Part shown: positions 32,941 to 41,126 of the stretch, in pieces
How positions within the stretch are numbered: the stretch's first letter is position 1
How the letters are laid out: the number at the start of each line of letters is the position of its first letter
Origin: Kribbella catacumbae DSM 19601
GTDB lineage: Bacteria > Actinomycetota > Actinomycetes > Propionibacteriales > Kribbellaceae
Assembly: GCF_000372465.1 (NCBI RefSeq)
Contig: NZ_AQUZ01000001.1
Span: forward strand, 1 to 64,000
Reading direction: 5' to 3'
DNA: 64,000 nucleotides
The notes under the pieces: model-generated
Database searches by the model: none
What the model was told of the DNA's origin: nothing
Seen by the model: only the letters and a program-made list of their open reading frames with translations
Made by a program: the position numbers and the translations under genes

Positions 32941-33855
32941 GTGATCACCCTCGAAGCACTCAGCAAACGCTACGGCGAGACCACCGCCGTCGATGCGTTG
33001 GACCTGGCCATCTCCCCCGGCCGGGTGACCGGCTTCCTCGGCCCGAACGGCGCCGGCAAGTCGACCACGATGCGGATGATCCTCGGCCTCGACACCCCCA
33101 CCCAGGGCCGCGCCCTCGTCGACGGCCGCCCGTACGCCGAATGGCCGGTCCCGCTCGCCAAGGTAGGCGCCCTCCTCGACGCGAAGGCCCTGCATCCGCG
33201 CCGTACTGCCCGCAATCACCTCGTCGCGATGGCGCGCAGCAACGGCATCCCGGTCAGCCGGGTCGACGAGGTGCTGTCCGTCGTCGGACTCGACGAGGTC
33301 GGACGCAAGCGCGCCGGGCAGTTCTCCCTGGGCATGGGCCAGCGACTAGGGATCGCCGGCGCATTGCTCGGGGACCCCGAGGTACTGATGTTCGACGAGC
33401 CGGTCAACGGTCTCGACCCGGACGGCGTCCGCTGGGTACGCCGGCTGATGCGCCAGCTCTCCGCGGAGGGCCGGACCGTCTTCGTGTCCAGCCACCTGAT
33501 GAGCGAGATGCAACTGACGGCCGACCAGCTCGTCGTGATCGGCCGCGGGCGGCTGATCGCCGATGCCCCGATCGCCGAGGTGATCGCGGGCTCCTCCCGG
33601 AGCACAGTGCGGGTCCGGATCCCAGCCGTCGCCGACCTCGCCCAGCTCCGCGACCGTTTGCTGCCCGAGGCGGAGCAGGTCGAGTCGCTACAAGGTCAGC
33701 TCATCGTTGCCGGAGTACCGGCTGAGCGGATCGGCGATCTCGCGCACGAACTCGGCGTACGGCTGCACGAGCTGCACACCGAGCGCGCCTCGCTCGAGGA
33801 GGCCTACATGGAGCTGACCGCCGACAGCGTCCAGTACGGCGTGGTGGCGTCATGA
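32941..33855 (+). CDS. ABC transporter ATP-binding protein
   Basis: 304 aa. Walker [12 protein letters not shown], signature [12 protein letters not shown], Walker [17 protein letters not shown] and H-loop VSSHLMSEM are complete. The C-terminal 80 residues are the extension seen in drug or lantibiotic-exporter ATPases (BcrA/DrrA type). It starts with GTG. It overlaps a DedA gene by 4 nt, and the partner permease lies after that. Confidence 0.93.
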   Translation: MITLEALSKRYGETTAVDALDLAISPGRVTGFLGPNGAGKSTTMRMILGLDTPTQGRALVDGRPYAEWPVPLAKVGALLDAKALHPRRTARNHLVAMARSNGIPVSRVDEVLSVVGLDEVGRKRAGQFSLGMGQRLGIAGALLGDPEVLMFDEPVNGLDPDGVRWVRRLMRQLSAEGRTVFVSSHLMSEMQLTADQLVVIGRGRLIADAPIAEVIAGSSRSTVRVRIPAVADLAQLRDRLLPEAEQVESLQGQLIVAGVPAERIGDLAHELGVRLHELHTERASLEEAYMELTADSVQYGVVAS

Positions 33856-34505
33856 GCGACGCGATCCTGCACTTCACCGAAGAACTGATGTCGTCGTGGT
33901 GGATCTATCTCGCCCTGTTCGGCTTCGCCGCGCTGGACGGGTTCTTTCCCGCGATCCCGAGTGAGACGCTCGTCATCACGGCCGGCGTCTTCGCCGCCAC
34001 CGGCGAACCCAACCTGTACGTCGTGATCGCGATGGCGGCGGCCGGTGCCTTCCTCGGCGACCACGTCTCGTACGGCCTCGGCCGGGGCGCGGGCGGCCGT
34101 CTGCTGGACCGCCTCGAACCGGGGACGAAGCGGCACAAGATGGCCGGCTGGGCGCGCAACGCGCTCGAAGAACGCGGCGGCCTGGTGCTGATCGTCGCCC
34201 GCTACATCCCGGGCGGCCGGACCGCGGTGACGTTGACGATGGGAGCCGTCCGCTATCCCTTGCGCAACTTCTCCTTCTTCGCCGCACTCGCCGCAGTCAG
34301 CTGGGGTCTGTACTGCTCGCTGGTCGGCTACCTCGGCGGCAAGGCGTTCGAGGACAACCCACTCAAGGGTGTTGCCCTGGGCATCGGTCTCGCCCTGACC
34401 GTGACGCTGCTCGTCGAGGTCATCAGGCACCAGCGCACCAAACGCCGTACCCCTGAACCTCAGGTCGAGACTGACACGGATCTCATCAAGGCAGGAGAAC
34501 GATGA
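33852..34505 (+). CDS. DedA family membrane protein
   Basis: 217 aa. Segments FFPAIPSETLVITAGVFA and FLGDHVSYGLGRGAG with ARYIPGGRTAVTLTMG are the DedA/SNARE-associated core. Conserved Glu, Asp and the GGR motif are present. Family members are linked to undecaprenyl-phosphate or phospholipid flipping. It sits between an ABC ATPase and its permease with ATGA overlaps on both sides, which is unusual and suggests lipid-linked export or self-protection. Confidence 0.9.
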   Translation: MSDAILHFTEELMSSWWIYLALFGFAALDGFFPAIPSETLVITAGVFAATGEPNLYVVIAMAAAGAFLGDHVSYGLGRGAGGRLLDRLEPGTKRHKMAGWARNALEERGGLVLIVARYIPGGRTAVTLTMGAVRYPLRNFSFFAALAAVSWGLYCSLVGYLGGKAFEDNPLKGVALGIGLALTVTLLVEVIRHQRTKRRTPEPQVETDTDLIKAGER

Positions 34506-35302
34506 CCACGGCAACCATCACCGTCCAGCAGAGGTCGAGCGGGCTGCGCAACGCGGTCGCTTCGGAATGGACGAAACTCTGGACGGTCCGGTCGAGCTGG
34601 CTGAACATCGTGGCCGCGGTGCTCCTGACCGGCCTGCTGGCGGTGCAGTTCGGTTTTTCGAGAGCGTGGGAGAACACGCATCTCGCGCCGGGCGCGATCG
34701 CGGAGAAGTCGGCGGTCGGTACTGTCGCGATGTCGGCGATGATGATCGTCCAGGTGATCGTCGCGGCCTTCGCGATGCTGCTGGTGACCTCGGAGTACGC
34801 GACCGGCAGCATCCGCTCGACCCTGCAATGGACTCCGGTACGCCGGAACGTGGTGCTCGCGAAGGCGATCGTGCTGGCGCCGGTGCTGTTCGGCTATGCG
34901 CTGCTGCTCGGAGTGATCGGGGCGATCGCCGGTGGCCTGGCGATGGGTGAATGGGCTGACTGGGATCTGGCCGCGCTGGTAGTCGACCTGCTCGCGCTGG
35001 CGGCGTACCTGACTTTGGCCGGGCTGTTCACGGCCGGGATCGCGTTCGTCATCCGCAGTACCGCCGGGACGCTGACGGCGGCGTTCCTGCTACTGATCGT
35101 GGTGCCGATGATGATGTCTCAGAGCAGCCTGCGAGCCCTCGTCTGGTGCGCCGCCCTGCTCCCAGGCGGCGCCGGCCAGAACTTCCTGTCGGGCTCCGCC
35201 GATCCGCTCTCCCCCACCGTGAGCTTCGTAGTACTGGTGCTCTGGGCCGTCGGCGGCCTGTGGGCTGGTTTGAAGATCCTGCAGAAGCGCGACGCGGCCT
35301 GA
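34502..35302 (+). CDS. ABC transporter permease
   Basis: 266 aa, six hydrophobic segments (for example WLNIVAAVLLTGLLAVQF, IVQVIVAAFAMLLVTSEYATGSI, AAFLLLIVVPMMM). The [15 protein letters not shown]-terminus and SEYATGSIRSTL are typical of ABC-2 type permeases of the Streptomyces-like group. It forms a pump with the ATPase two genes upstream. Translation is coupled to the DedA gene. Confidence 0.9.
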   Translation: MTTATITVQQRSSGLRNAVASEWTKLWTVRSSWLNIVAAVLLTGLLAVQFGFSRAWENTHLAPGAIAEKSAVGTVAMSAMMIVQVIVAAFAMLLVTSEYATGSIRSTLQWTPVRRNVVLAKAIVLAPVLFGYALLLGVIGAIAGGLAMGEWADWDLAALVVDLLALAAYLTLAGLFTAGIAFVIRSTAGTLTAAFLLLIVVPMMMSQSSLRALVWCAALLPGGAGQNFLSGSADPLSPTVSFVVLVLWAVGGLWAGLKILQKRDAA

Positions 35303-35353
35303 AGGAACGGCCGTGCTCGCCCGCGACTGGCCGCACCGCCTCCACAGCGACAT

Positions 35354-35378
35354 ACGAAGGCGTCACAGCCTTCGTTTA
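35354..35378 (+). terminator. terminator after ABC-DedA operon
   Basis: ACGAAGGC/GCCTTCGT 8-bp stem, 6-nt loop, then TTT; 52 nt after the permease stop. Confidence 0.8.
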
Positions 35379-35519
35379 GAAGCTGGGCTTGCTGGGGCCT
35401 TTCTGGTGCCTTGCCGTCGGCTTTCTGGTTGTGGCTGAGCGGCTGGGGGCGCTGGCAGGGTGAAGTCACCGCGCCGAGCTTGGCGGCGGTAGATCACCCT
35501 TCAGGAAGGAAGTATCGGG

Positions 35520-35627
35520 ATGCGTCACGCCCTTGTCCGAAAGCTCGTCGCGGCGGCCGGTTCACGGGGTGGCAGGCGGGGTGCGTCCCGAAACCCCTCT
35601 GACACTTCCTGGGGGGAGTTCTTCTAA
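35520..35627 (+). CDS. possible 35-residue basic peptide ending WGEFF
   Basis: In the 387-bp gap between the permease and the ParA-like gene there is a short frame with GGAAGGAAG about 9-17 nt upstream. It begins MRHALVRKLVAAAGSRGGRR and ends SDTSWGEFF. The first half is strongly basic, the end acidic and aromatic. No maturation or export genes of a known peptide class are adjacent, apart from the ABC pump on the same strand upstream. It could be a small regulatory or secreted peptide, or chance. Confidence 0.35.
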   Translation: MRHALVRKLVAAAGSRGGRRGASRNPSDTSWGEFF

Positions 35628-35642
35628 CCCGCCGAACAACGC

Positions 35643-35679
35643 AGCGGGGGTGATGGCCTTGATGGCCGTCACCCCCGCT
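35643..35679 (-). terminator. terminator of the ParA-like gene
   Basis: 16-nt arms AGCGGGGGTGATGGCC and GGCCGTCACCCCCGCT (one mismatch) 11 nt beyond the stop codon of the minus-strand gene. Confidence 0.85.
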
Positions 35680-35689
35680 GTGCGTGTTG

Positions 35690-37234
35690 TCAGCGTGGGA
35701 CGTTGAGCGCGATGGTGATCTGCTCGGCCACCTTGGCGGCCAGTTCCAGGGCTGCTCGGCGGGTGGCTGGTTGCAGGGCCGAGTGGTCGAGCGGTCCTTC
35801 GGCGGCGATGTGCGGGTCGGTCGGGATGTCGATGACGGCGGCCGCGCGCGATTCGAAGTACGGGCGGAGCTGCTTCTCGACCTCCTTGTTGACGTCGCCG
35901 GGGCCATTGCTGACCGCGATGACCGCGCGCCGGATCAACCGCTGCGCGTCGGGGCCCTGGTGGTCGAGCTCCTCCAGCATCTGGACCGCGGCCGCGCAGG
36001 ACAGGCTCTTCCACTTGATCGGGATGACCAGGACGTCGGAGGCCTTCATCGCCTCGCGCCAGTTGCTGGAACCCTCGTTGTTGCCGGTGTCGATCACCAG
36101 CACCTTGTAGAAGCGGCTCAGCAGCCGGTGGATCTGGTCGAAGTCCTTGGCCTCGATCTGCGCGTACGTCGTCGTCGCGGACGTCAGTACGTCGTACTGG
36201 CCCGACACCTGGTGTCGCAGGTACGCACCGACGTCACCGAGCCGTGCATCGGGCTGGGTGAGCATCTGCATCGCCTGCAGCAGATCCGTCACCGTGGAGC
36301 GGCTGTTCGTGTCGTGCGTCCGCAGGTGCATGTTGCCGCGCAGCTCGTTGTTGTCCCAAGCCACTACGCCGCCACCACGCGCCTGGCCGAGCGCCCCGGC
36401 GAGCAGCAGCGTGGTCGGCGTCTTGCCGGAGCCGCCCTTCGGGTTTGCGATCGTCACCGTCACCGGCCGCCGGAAGGCAGTCGCCGCGGTAGCGCGTGCA
36501 ATGCGCTCCAGCCGCTCGGAGGTGCCGGGGCGAAGCCGCAGTACGCTGCGGACGCCCTTCTCGGCCGGAGCCTCCCGCGGCAACGGCAGCGCCTGCAGCA
36601 GCTCGTCTGCGCGGTACGAGACCTGTCGGTCGGGCTGCGGCGCGTGCTGGCCCGGAATGCCCTGCGGGAAGAAGTGCTGAGCGGCAGGAGACAACGGCGG
36701 AGCCTGCTGGCCCTGCGGGTCGTGTGACGTGGGCTCGTGAGCCGCAGGCTGACTCCACGGATCCGCTGCGGGCTCCTTGGCGCCAGTCCTGCTCCACGAC
36801 TCACCAGCCTGCTCCTGGCCAGCCGACTTGCTCCAGTCAGCGGCCTGCTCTTGGCCAGCGGGCTTGCTCCACTGGTCACCGGCCTGGTCTTGACCGGCTG
36901 ACTTGCTCCACGGGTCGGCGGCCTGTTCCTGGGGCGCCTTGGTCCATGGGTCGGCGGCGGGCGCCGGCGGCGGTGCGGGCTGGGACCACGAGTCGCCGGA
37001 GAGCGCGTCAGGCTGATGCTCTTCCTCGACTGCGTCCTCGGCCTCTTCGGGGTCGGGTGTCGCCTGGCTGCCGCGCGGCGGCTGGGCCTGCGGGTTCTGG
37101 GCCGGTGGCGGCGTAGTACCGCCCGGGTTGGGATCCGGCTGGGTCCAGGACGGGGTCGGCTGCCACATCCTCCGGACCTCGGCCGCTGCCGCTTCCCGGT
37201 CCTTGTGCTGTCCGGAGTTGTGCGAGTCGGTCAC
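35690..37234 (-). CDS. ParA/MinD-like ATPase with Trp-repeat N-terminus (EspI-like)
   Basis: 514 aa. The C-terminal ~260 residues are a MinD/ParA fold with deviant Walker A NPKGGSGKTPTT, LLLAGALGQARGGGVVAWDNN and VIDTGNNEGSSNWREAM. The first ~250 residues are disordered, Pro/Gln/Ala-rich, with Trp about every 12-13 residues (WSKSAGQEQAG type). The layout matches EspI/'MinD-like' proteins linked to type VII secretion, but no other secretion genes are in the window. GTG start with GGGGGA upstream. Confidence 0.82.
   Translation of the reverse strand: MTDSHNSGQHKDREAAAAEVRRMWQPTPSWTQPDPNPGGTTPPPAQNPQAQPPRGSQATPDPEEAEDAVEEEHQPDALSGDSWSQPAPPPAPAADPWTKAPQEQAADPWSKSAGQDQAGDQWSKPAGQEQAADWSKSAGQEQAGESWSRTGAKEPAADPWSQPAAHEPTSHDPQGQQAPPLSPAAQHFFPQGIPGQHAPQPDRQVSYRADELLQALPLPREAPAEKGVRSVLRLRPGTSERLERIARATAATAFRRPVTVTIANPKGGSGKTPTTLLLAGALGQARGGGVVAWDNNELRGNMHLRTHDTNSRSTVTDLLQAMQMLTQPDARLGDVGAYLRHQVSGQYDVLTSATTTYAQIEAKDFDQIHRLLSRFYKVLVIDTGNNEGSSNWREAMKASDVLVIPIKWKSLSCAAAVQMLEELDHQGPDAQRLIRRAVIAVSNGPGDVNKEVEKQLRPYFESRAAAVIDIPTDPHIAAEGPLDHSALQPATRRAALELAAKVAEQITIALNVPR
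36737..36961 (-). repeat. degenerate 36-39 bp repeats encoding the Trp/Ser/Gln motif
   Basis: Six consecutive DPW/DQW/DWS-type units in residues 92-166 of the ParA-like protein. Confidence 0.7.
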
Positions 37235-37454
37235 GACCTAGATCCCCCAATTCTGTGAGAGGGGGCGGGGCTGCCGCTCCCCTGGGCCTGGTGAAGGGTT
37301 GTACTGCCTGGACACATCCCAGGCACCGTCCGCCCGGGAAAGGTCCACTATCCCATGACCGGGTGTCGAGGCGATGTCACCCGCCGGAGCGTCGGTGGGC
37401 CACCCGGATACTGCCCGCCGAAGGCCGCCGTCCCGGGTCCTTGGCCGGTTGCGG

Positions 37455-38123
37455 TCAATCCGTGACCAGTCCCGCTTCATGGGCAACGATCGCCGCCTGG
37501 ACGCGGTTCTTCACCGCGAGCCGGGTGAGCACTGCACTGACATAGGCCTTCACCGTGCCTTCGACCAGAAACAGTCGGCCTGCGATCTCCGCGTTCGACA
37601 GACCGGCACCGACCAGAGCCAGTACTTCGCGCTCGCGCGGGCTGAGCACGTCGACCTGCTCCTTCGCCGCCGCGGCCCGCGCCATCCGGCCGCCGCCCGT
37701 CCCCGCGCCAAGCTCGGCGATCACCCGCTGGGCGACCTTCGGTGACAGGTACGCCGCTCCCCCGGCGACCGCCTTGAGCCCCGCGATGAGCTCGTGCGGA
37801 TCGCCCGACTTCAGCAGGAAGCCGCTGGCGCCGTCGCCGAGTGCCTTCGCGATGTAGGCGTCCTCGGAGAAGGTGGTCAAGATGACCACCGCCGTGTCCG
37901 GAACGGTCCGCCTGATCTCGGCACCGGCGGCCAGGCCGTCCATCCGCGGCATCCGGATATCCAGTACGGCGACGTCCGGCCGGTGACGCTGAGCGAGCGC
38001 CACGGCCTCCTGCCCGTCCGCGGCCTCGGCGACGACCTCGATCTTCTCGTCCGAGCCGAGGATCGCGCGGACCCCGGCCCGCACCATCGCCTCGTCGTCG
38101 GCCAGCAGTACCTTGATCGTCAC
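37455..38123 (-). CDS. LuxR/NarL-family response regulator
   Basis: 222 aa. Receiver domain: acidic pair ADDE, phospho-acceptor Asp in VAVLDIRMPRMDG, Thr in VVILTTFSED and Lys in FLLKSGD. LuxR helix-turn-helix: LSPREREVLALVGAGLSNAEIAGRLFLVEGTVKAYVSAVL. GTG start overlaps the histidine kinase stop (GTGA), so kinase and regulator are translated together. A 46-residue upstream extension of the frame lies inside the kinase gene and is discarded. Confidence 0.93.
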   Translation of the reverse strand: MTIKVLLADDEAMVRAGVRAILGSDEKIEVVAEAADGQEAVALAQRHRPDVAVLDIRMPRMDGLAAGAEIRRTVPDTAVVILTTFSEDAYIAKALGDGASGFLLKSGDPHELIAGLKAVAGGAAYLSPKVAQRVIAELGAGTGGGRMARAAAAKEQVDVLSPREREVLALVGAGLSNAEIAGRLFLVEGTVKAYVSAVLTRLAVKNRVQAAIVAHEAGLVTD

Positions 38124-39715
38124 GGTGTCCCTTCGGGGGTGGGTTGGACCGAACCGGTCGCAACGATGTCCTTCGCCACCAGAACTCCGTCGTGGAAGCA
38201 CAACCGGTAGGCGTAGTTGATCGAGAACGGCGCGTCCGGCCGGTAGAAACGGCAGTTCCACTCCTTCGGCTGTGGCAGCCTGCCGCTCGGCGGATCGACC
38301 ATCTGCATGGCCGGCAGATGCTGCTCGACCTGGTCGGCCGACTGACCGAGCTGGATCATCTGATAGTCGGCCGGCCGCAGGATCGAGCTGTAGCCGACGA
38401 TCAAGTAGTAGCCGAGGGCAACCAATCCGACGACGGCCCCGATCGCCACCGGCGCCGCGACGACGGTGATCAACCCGCGCCGCGCGTTCCGGCGTACGGT
38501 GGCTCGCTCGTCGGCCGTCGCGGACTCAGCCGGTACTTCGGGCTCAGGCCGTCCGCCGGCTTGCGGGATCCGGGCCAGCACGCCGAATCCCCCGGTACTA
38601 CGTGGTGCCGCCGTCAACGTGCCACCCACGAGCCGCACTCGCTCGGCCAGTCCCGCCAAGCCCCGGCCGCCTTGCGTGGCGGTCCCCGTCCCCGTCCCCG
38701 TCCCCGTCCCGGGATTCGGAGCGGTGGTGTTCGTCACGTGCACCTCGACCTGGTCGTCCGCATGAGACACCGTGACGGTGACCTCGGCGCCGGGTGCGTG
38801 CTTGCTCGCGTTGGTGAGCGATTCCTGGACGACGCGATGAACAGCGCGATCGACCATCGGCGACAGCTCAGCATTGCCCTCCTGGACCAGCTTCACCGCC
38901 AGCCCGGACGCGGCCGCGCGGTCGACCAACTCCCCAACGGTCTCCTGCGCAGGCACGACCGACGCCTCGCCGTCACGCAGTACGCCGATGATTTCGCCGA
39001 GCCGTTCCGTCGCGGTGGCGGCTGCTTCGCGCAGTTCGGTAGCGGCGCGGCGATGGCGGTCGGGCAGATCCGCGTCGACCTCCAGGGCGGCCGCTCGCAA
39101 GGCGATCAGGCTCAGTTCGTGGCCGACCGAGTCGTGCATGTCCTCGGCGATCCGGGAGCGCTCTCTGAGTCGCTCCTGTGCGATCTCCATCCGGTGCTCG
39201 CGCTCGATCCGCTCGGCGCGGTCCCAGCCGGCCGTGGCGAGCAACGCCTGCTGTGCGCGGTACCGGCCGATCAGCCACGGGAGCACGACGACGAGAAGTG
39301 AGAGCAGCAGGATCAGCAACCAGCTGAGCACGGTCTCGGTGACCGGAACGGCGGGGCGCACGATCAAGCTGAGGACGAGGAGACCGGAGAGCTGGCAGCA
39401 GGACATGATCACGAACTGCCGCAACTGCGTCTCGCGACGGCCGGAAACGTAGCTCAGCAACGAGATCGCGGGGACCAGAGCGATCGGAACGCCCAGCGTC
39501 GTGCCGAGGCTGACGGCCAGGATCACGACCTCGGCGGTGATCACCAGGCTCAGGCCGATCACCGGCCGCGACCGCCGGAGCAGGATCGCCGCGGCCAGCA
39601 CCGCGACGCAGCTCGCCTGCATCCAGAGCGGGTCCTGCCGGGCACCGCTCTCCGCGAACACCAGGAACGAGAGACCGGCCCAAAGCCCGAAGTCTCCCGC
39701 GCGCGTCCAGTTCAC
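38120..39715 (-). CDS. sensor histidine kinase (HisKA_3 type)
   Basis: 531 aa. The N-terminal part has four to five membrane segments (residues 10-155). Then comes the dimerisation/phospho-acceptor motif RSRIAEDMHDSVGHELSLIALRA, with His in MHDSVGH, and the ATPase part with N-box VVQESLTNASKHAP and G-box GGRGLAGLAERV. A further membrane helix (residues ~430-450, VVAAPVAIGAVVGLVALGYYL) and a C-terminal extracytoplasmic domain with Cys are unusual for this family. The loop before the G-box is encoded by a hexanucleotide repeat. GTG start. Confidence 0.9.
   Translation of the reverse strand: MNWTRAGDFGLWAGLSFLVFAESGARQDPLWMQASCVAVLAAAILLRRSRPVIGLSLVITAEVVILAVSLGTTLGVPIALVPAISLLSYVSGRRETQLRQFVIMSCCQLSGLLVLSLIVRPAVPVTETVLSWLLILLLSLLVVVLPWLIGRYRAQQALLATAGWDRAERIEREHRMEIAQERLRERSRIAEDMHDSVGHELSLIALRAAALEVDADLPDRHRRAATELREAAATATERLGEIIGVLRDGEASVVPAQETVGELVDRAAASGLAVKLVQEGNAELSPMVDRAVHRVVQESLTNASKHAPGAEVTVTVSHADDQVEVHVTNTTAPNPGTGTGTGTGTATQGGRGLAGLAERVRLVGGTLTAAPRSTGGFGVLARIPQAGGRPEPEVPAESATADERATVRRNARRGLITVVAAPVAIGAVVGLVALGYYLIVGYSSILRPADYQMIQLGQSADQVEQHLPAMQMVDPPSGRLPQPKEWNCRFYRPDAPFSINYAYRLCFHDGVLVAKDIVATGSVQPTPEGTP
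38683..38711. repeat. hexanucleotide microsatellite (TCCCCG)4.8
   Basis: In-frame repeat in the kinase ATP lid, encoding a Gly-Thr run. Slippage would change the lid length by two residues per unit. Confidence 0.85.
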
Positions 39716-39804
39716 ACCCCGAAGCTACACAGGAGAGCGCTCCCTGCAGTACTGCCGAAAGTCAGTCGCCGGCATTGCTGCCGCGGTTCAGTTGCGCCGA
39801 CGGG

Positions 39805-40920
39805 TCAGTTGCGCTCGGCATCGATCAGTTGGAAGGGGACCAGGGACAGCTTCGGGACCGATTCGCCGCGGAGCTGGGCGAGCAGCAGGTCGACTGCCTG
39901 CTTGCCCATCTCGCGCTGGTCCTGCCGGACGTGCAGGAACGGCGGGCCGGCGATCGGGTCACCCGGCGAGTCGAAGCAGCTGATCACCAGATCGCGCGGC
40001 CGGTCGAGTGCCCGATCCACCATCCTGGCCAGGTTGTACTCACAGGCGACGAAAGCGGTCACCTCGGGGAAGCGACTCCGGAACGCCCGGATCAGCTCGA
40101 GATCCGAGCGAACGCTCTCTGGCGTGAACGACCCGGGCAACGTACTGCGCAGTTCCGTCAGCTGATGCGCCTGGTACTTGCCGGGCTCCCGCTCGGCGAA
40201 GGCAGCCCGGAACCCCTCCAGCCGTTCCTCGATGCTGGACGTGTTCAGCGGCGGCGGCGACACGAACGCGATCTGCTGGTGCCCTCGATCGAGCAGCCGC
40301 TCGGTCAAGGCACGCGAGGCGGCGACGTTGTCGGTGTGGACGGCGGAGACCGGGATACCAGACAAGTGCCGGTCGACCACGACGATCGGGAACCCGTCCA
40401 GGACCTGGCGCAACAGGCTCGCGTTGTAGAAGTCGCCGTGCACCGGGAACACGATCAGCCCGTCCACTTCCCCGGTCGCGACCAGCGATTCCACAGCTTG
40501 TTCCTCGTCCGCCTGACGGCCGCGCGTACGCCGTACGATCAAGTTCGCGCCATGTTCTGCGCACCTCTCCTCGATCGACTGCAGCAACTCGAGGCCGTAC
40601 GCCTCCGACACGTCCGGGATGATGAGCGCGATCGAACCCGGCGCCTGATTGCGCCGCACCGGAGGGAGCGCTCCCCTGAGCGGCGTGGTCACTCCCTCCA
40701 GGTCGGGCAGGTGCTTGACCACGAACGAGCCCTTGCCACGGATGCGCTCGATCAGCCCGGCCTCCCGAAGTACCTCGAGCGCGCGTTTCGAAGTGATCCG
40801 GCTGACGTCGAACTGCGCGGCCAGCTCCATCTCGGAAGCGACCCGGTCGCCCGGACCGAGCGCACCGCTGCGGATCTCCTCGAGCACGTGCGTGCTGATC
40901 CGCTCGTACAGCAGAACCAC
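39805..40920 (-). CDS. GntR-headed, LacI-type sugar-responsive regulator
   Basis: 371 aa. Residues 1-70 are a GntR winged helix (YERISTHVLEEIRSGALGPGDRVASEMELAAQFDVSRITSKRALEVLREAGLIERIRGKGSFV). Residues 95-370 are a periplasmic-binding-like fold as in LacI/AraR (IALIIPDVSEAYGLELLQSIEE ... GLIVFPVHGDFYN). Such AraR-type hybrids respond to sugars. GTG start. Two palindromes just upstream suggest autoregulation; no sugar operon is adjacent on this strand. Confidence 0.9.
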   Translation of the reverse strand: MVLLYERISTHVLEEIRSGALGPGDRVASEMELAAQFDVSRITSKRALEVLREAGLIERIRGKGSFVVKHLPDLEGVTTPLRGALPPVRRNQAPGSIALIIPDVSEAYGLELLQSIEERCAEHGANLIVRRTRGRQADEEQAVESLVATGEVDGLIVFPVHGDFYNASLLRQVLDGFPIVVVDRHLSGIPVSAVHTDNVAASRALTERLLDRGHQQIAFVSPPPLNTSSIEERLEGFRAAFAEREPGKYQAHQLTELRSTLPGSFTPESVRSDLELIRAFRSRFPEVTAFVACEYNLARMVDRALDRPRDLVISCFDSPGDPIAGPPFLHVRQDQREMGKQAVDLLLAQLRGESVPKLSLVPFQLIDAERN

Positions 40921-40944
40921 GGTGTTCGCCTTCCTGGTCGGTCA

Positions 40945-40961
40945 GGTTGATATACCAAACC
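40945..40961. promoter_or_regulatory. operator 1 of the GntR/LacI hybrid
   Basis: GGTTGATATACCAAACC, an imperfect inverted repeat 25 nt upstream of the GTG start, similar to the second site. Confidence 0.65.
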
Positions 40962-40986
40962 AGCCTTCCACGCCTTGAGGCAAGGC

Positions 40987-41006
40987 AGGTTGACCTATAC
41001 CAACCT
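40987..41006. promoter_or_regulatory. operator 2 of the GntR/LacI hybrid
   Basis: AGGTTGACCTATACCAACCT, near-palindromic, shares GGTTGA...ATACCAA with site 1, 42 nt away (four helical turns). Confidence 0.65.
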
Positions 41007-41126
41007 GTATCACCGACGACTCCCTCGCGGGTCGGGCCATCCACCTTCCCCGCGACGAGGCCCCGTACTTCTTGAACTAACGTCGAAAGCCTTCCGGCGA
41101 CCCGCAAGGACTGACAGCATGCCCAG

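Noticed and set aside
35580..35627. Lasso-peptide-like core in the small peptide (Gly followed by Asp at position 8)
   Set aside because: No leader Thr at -2 and no lasso cyclase or protease genes nearby; the ring pattern is easily met by chance.
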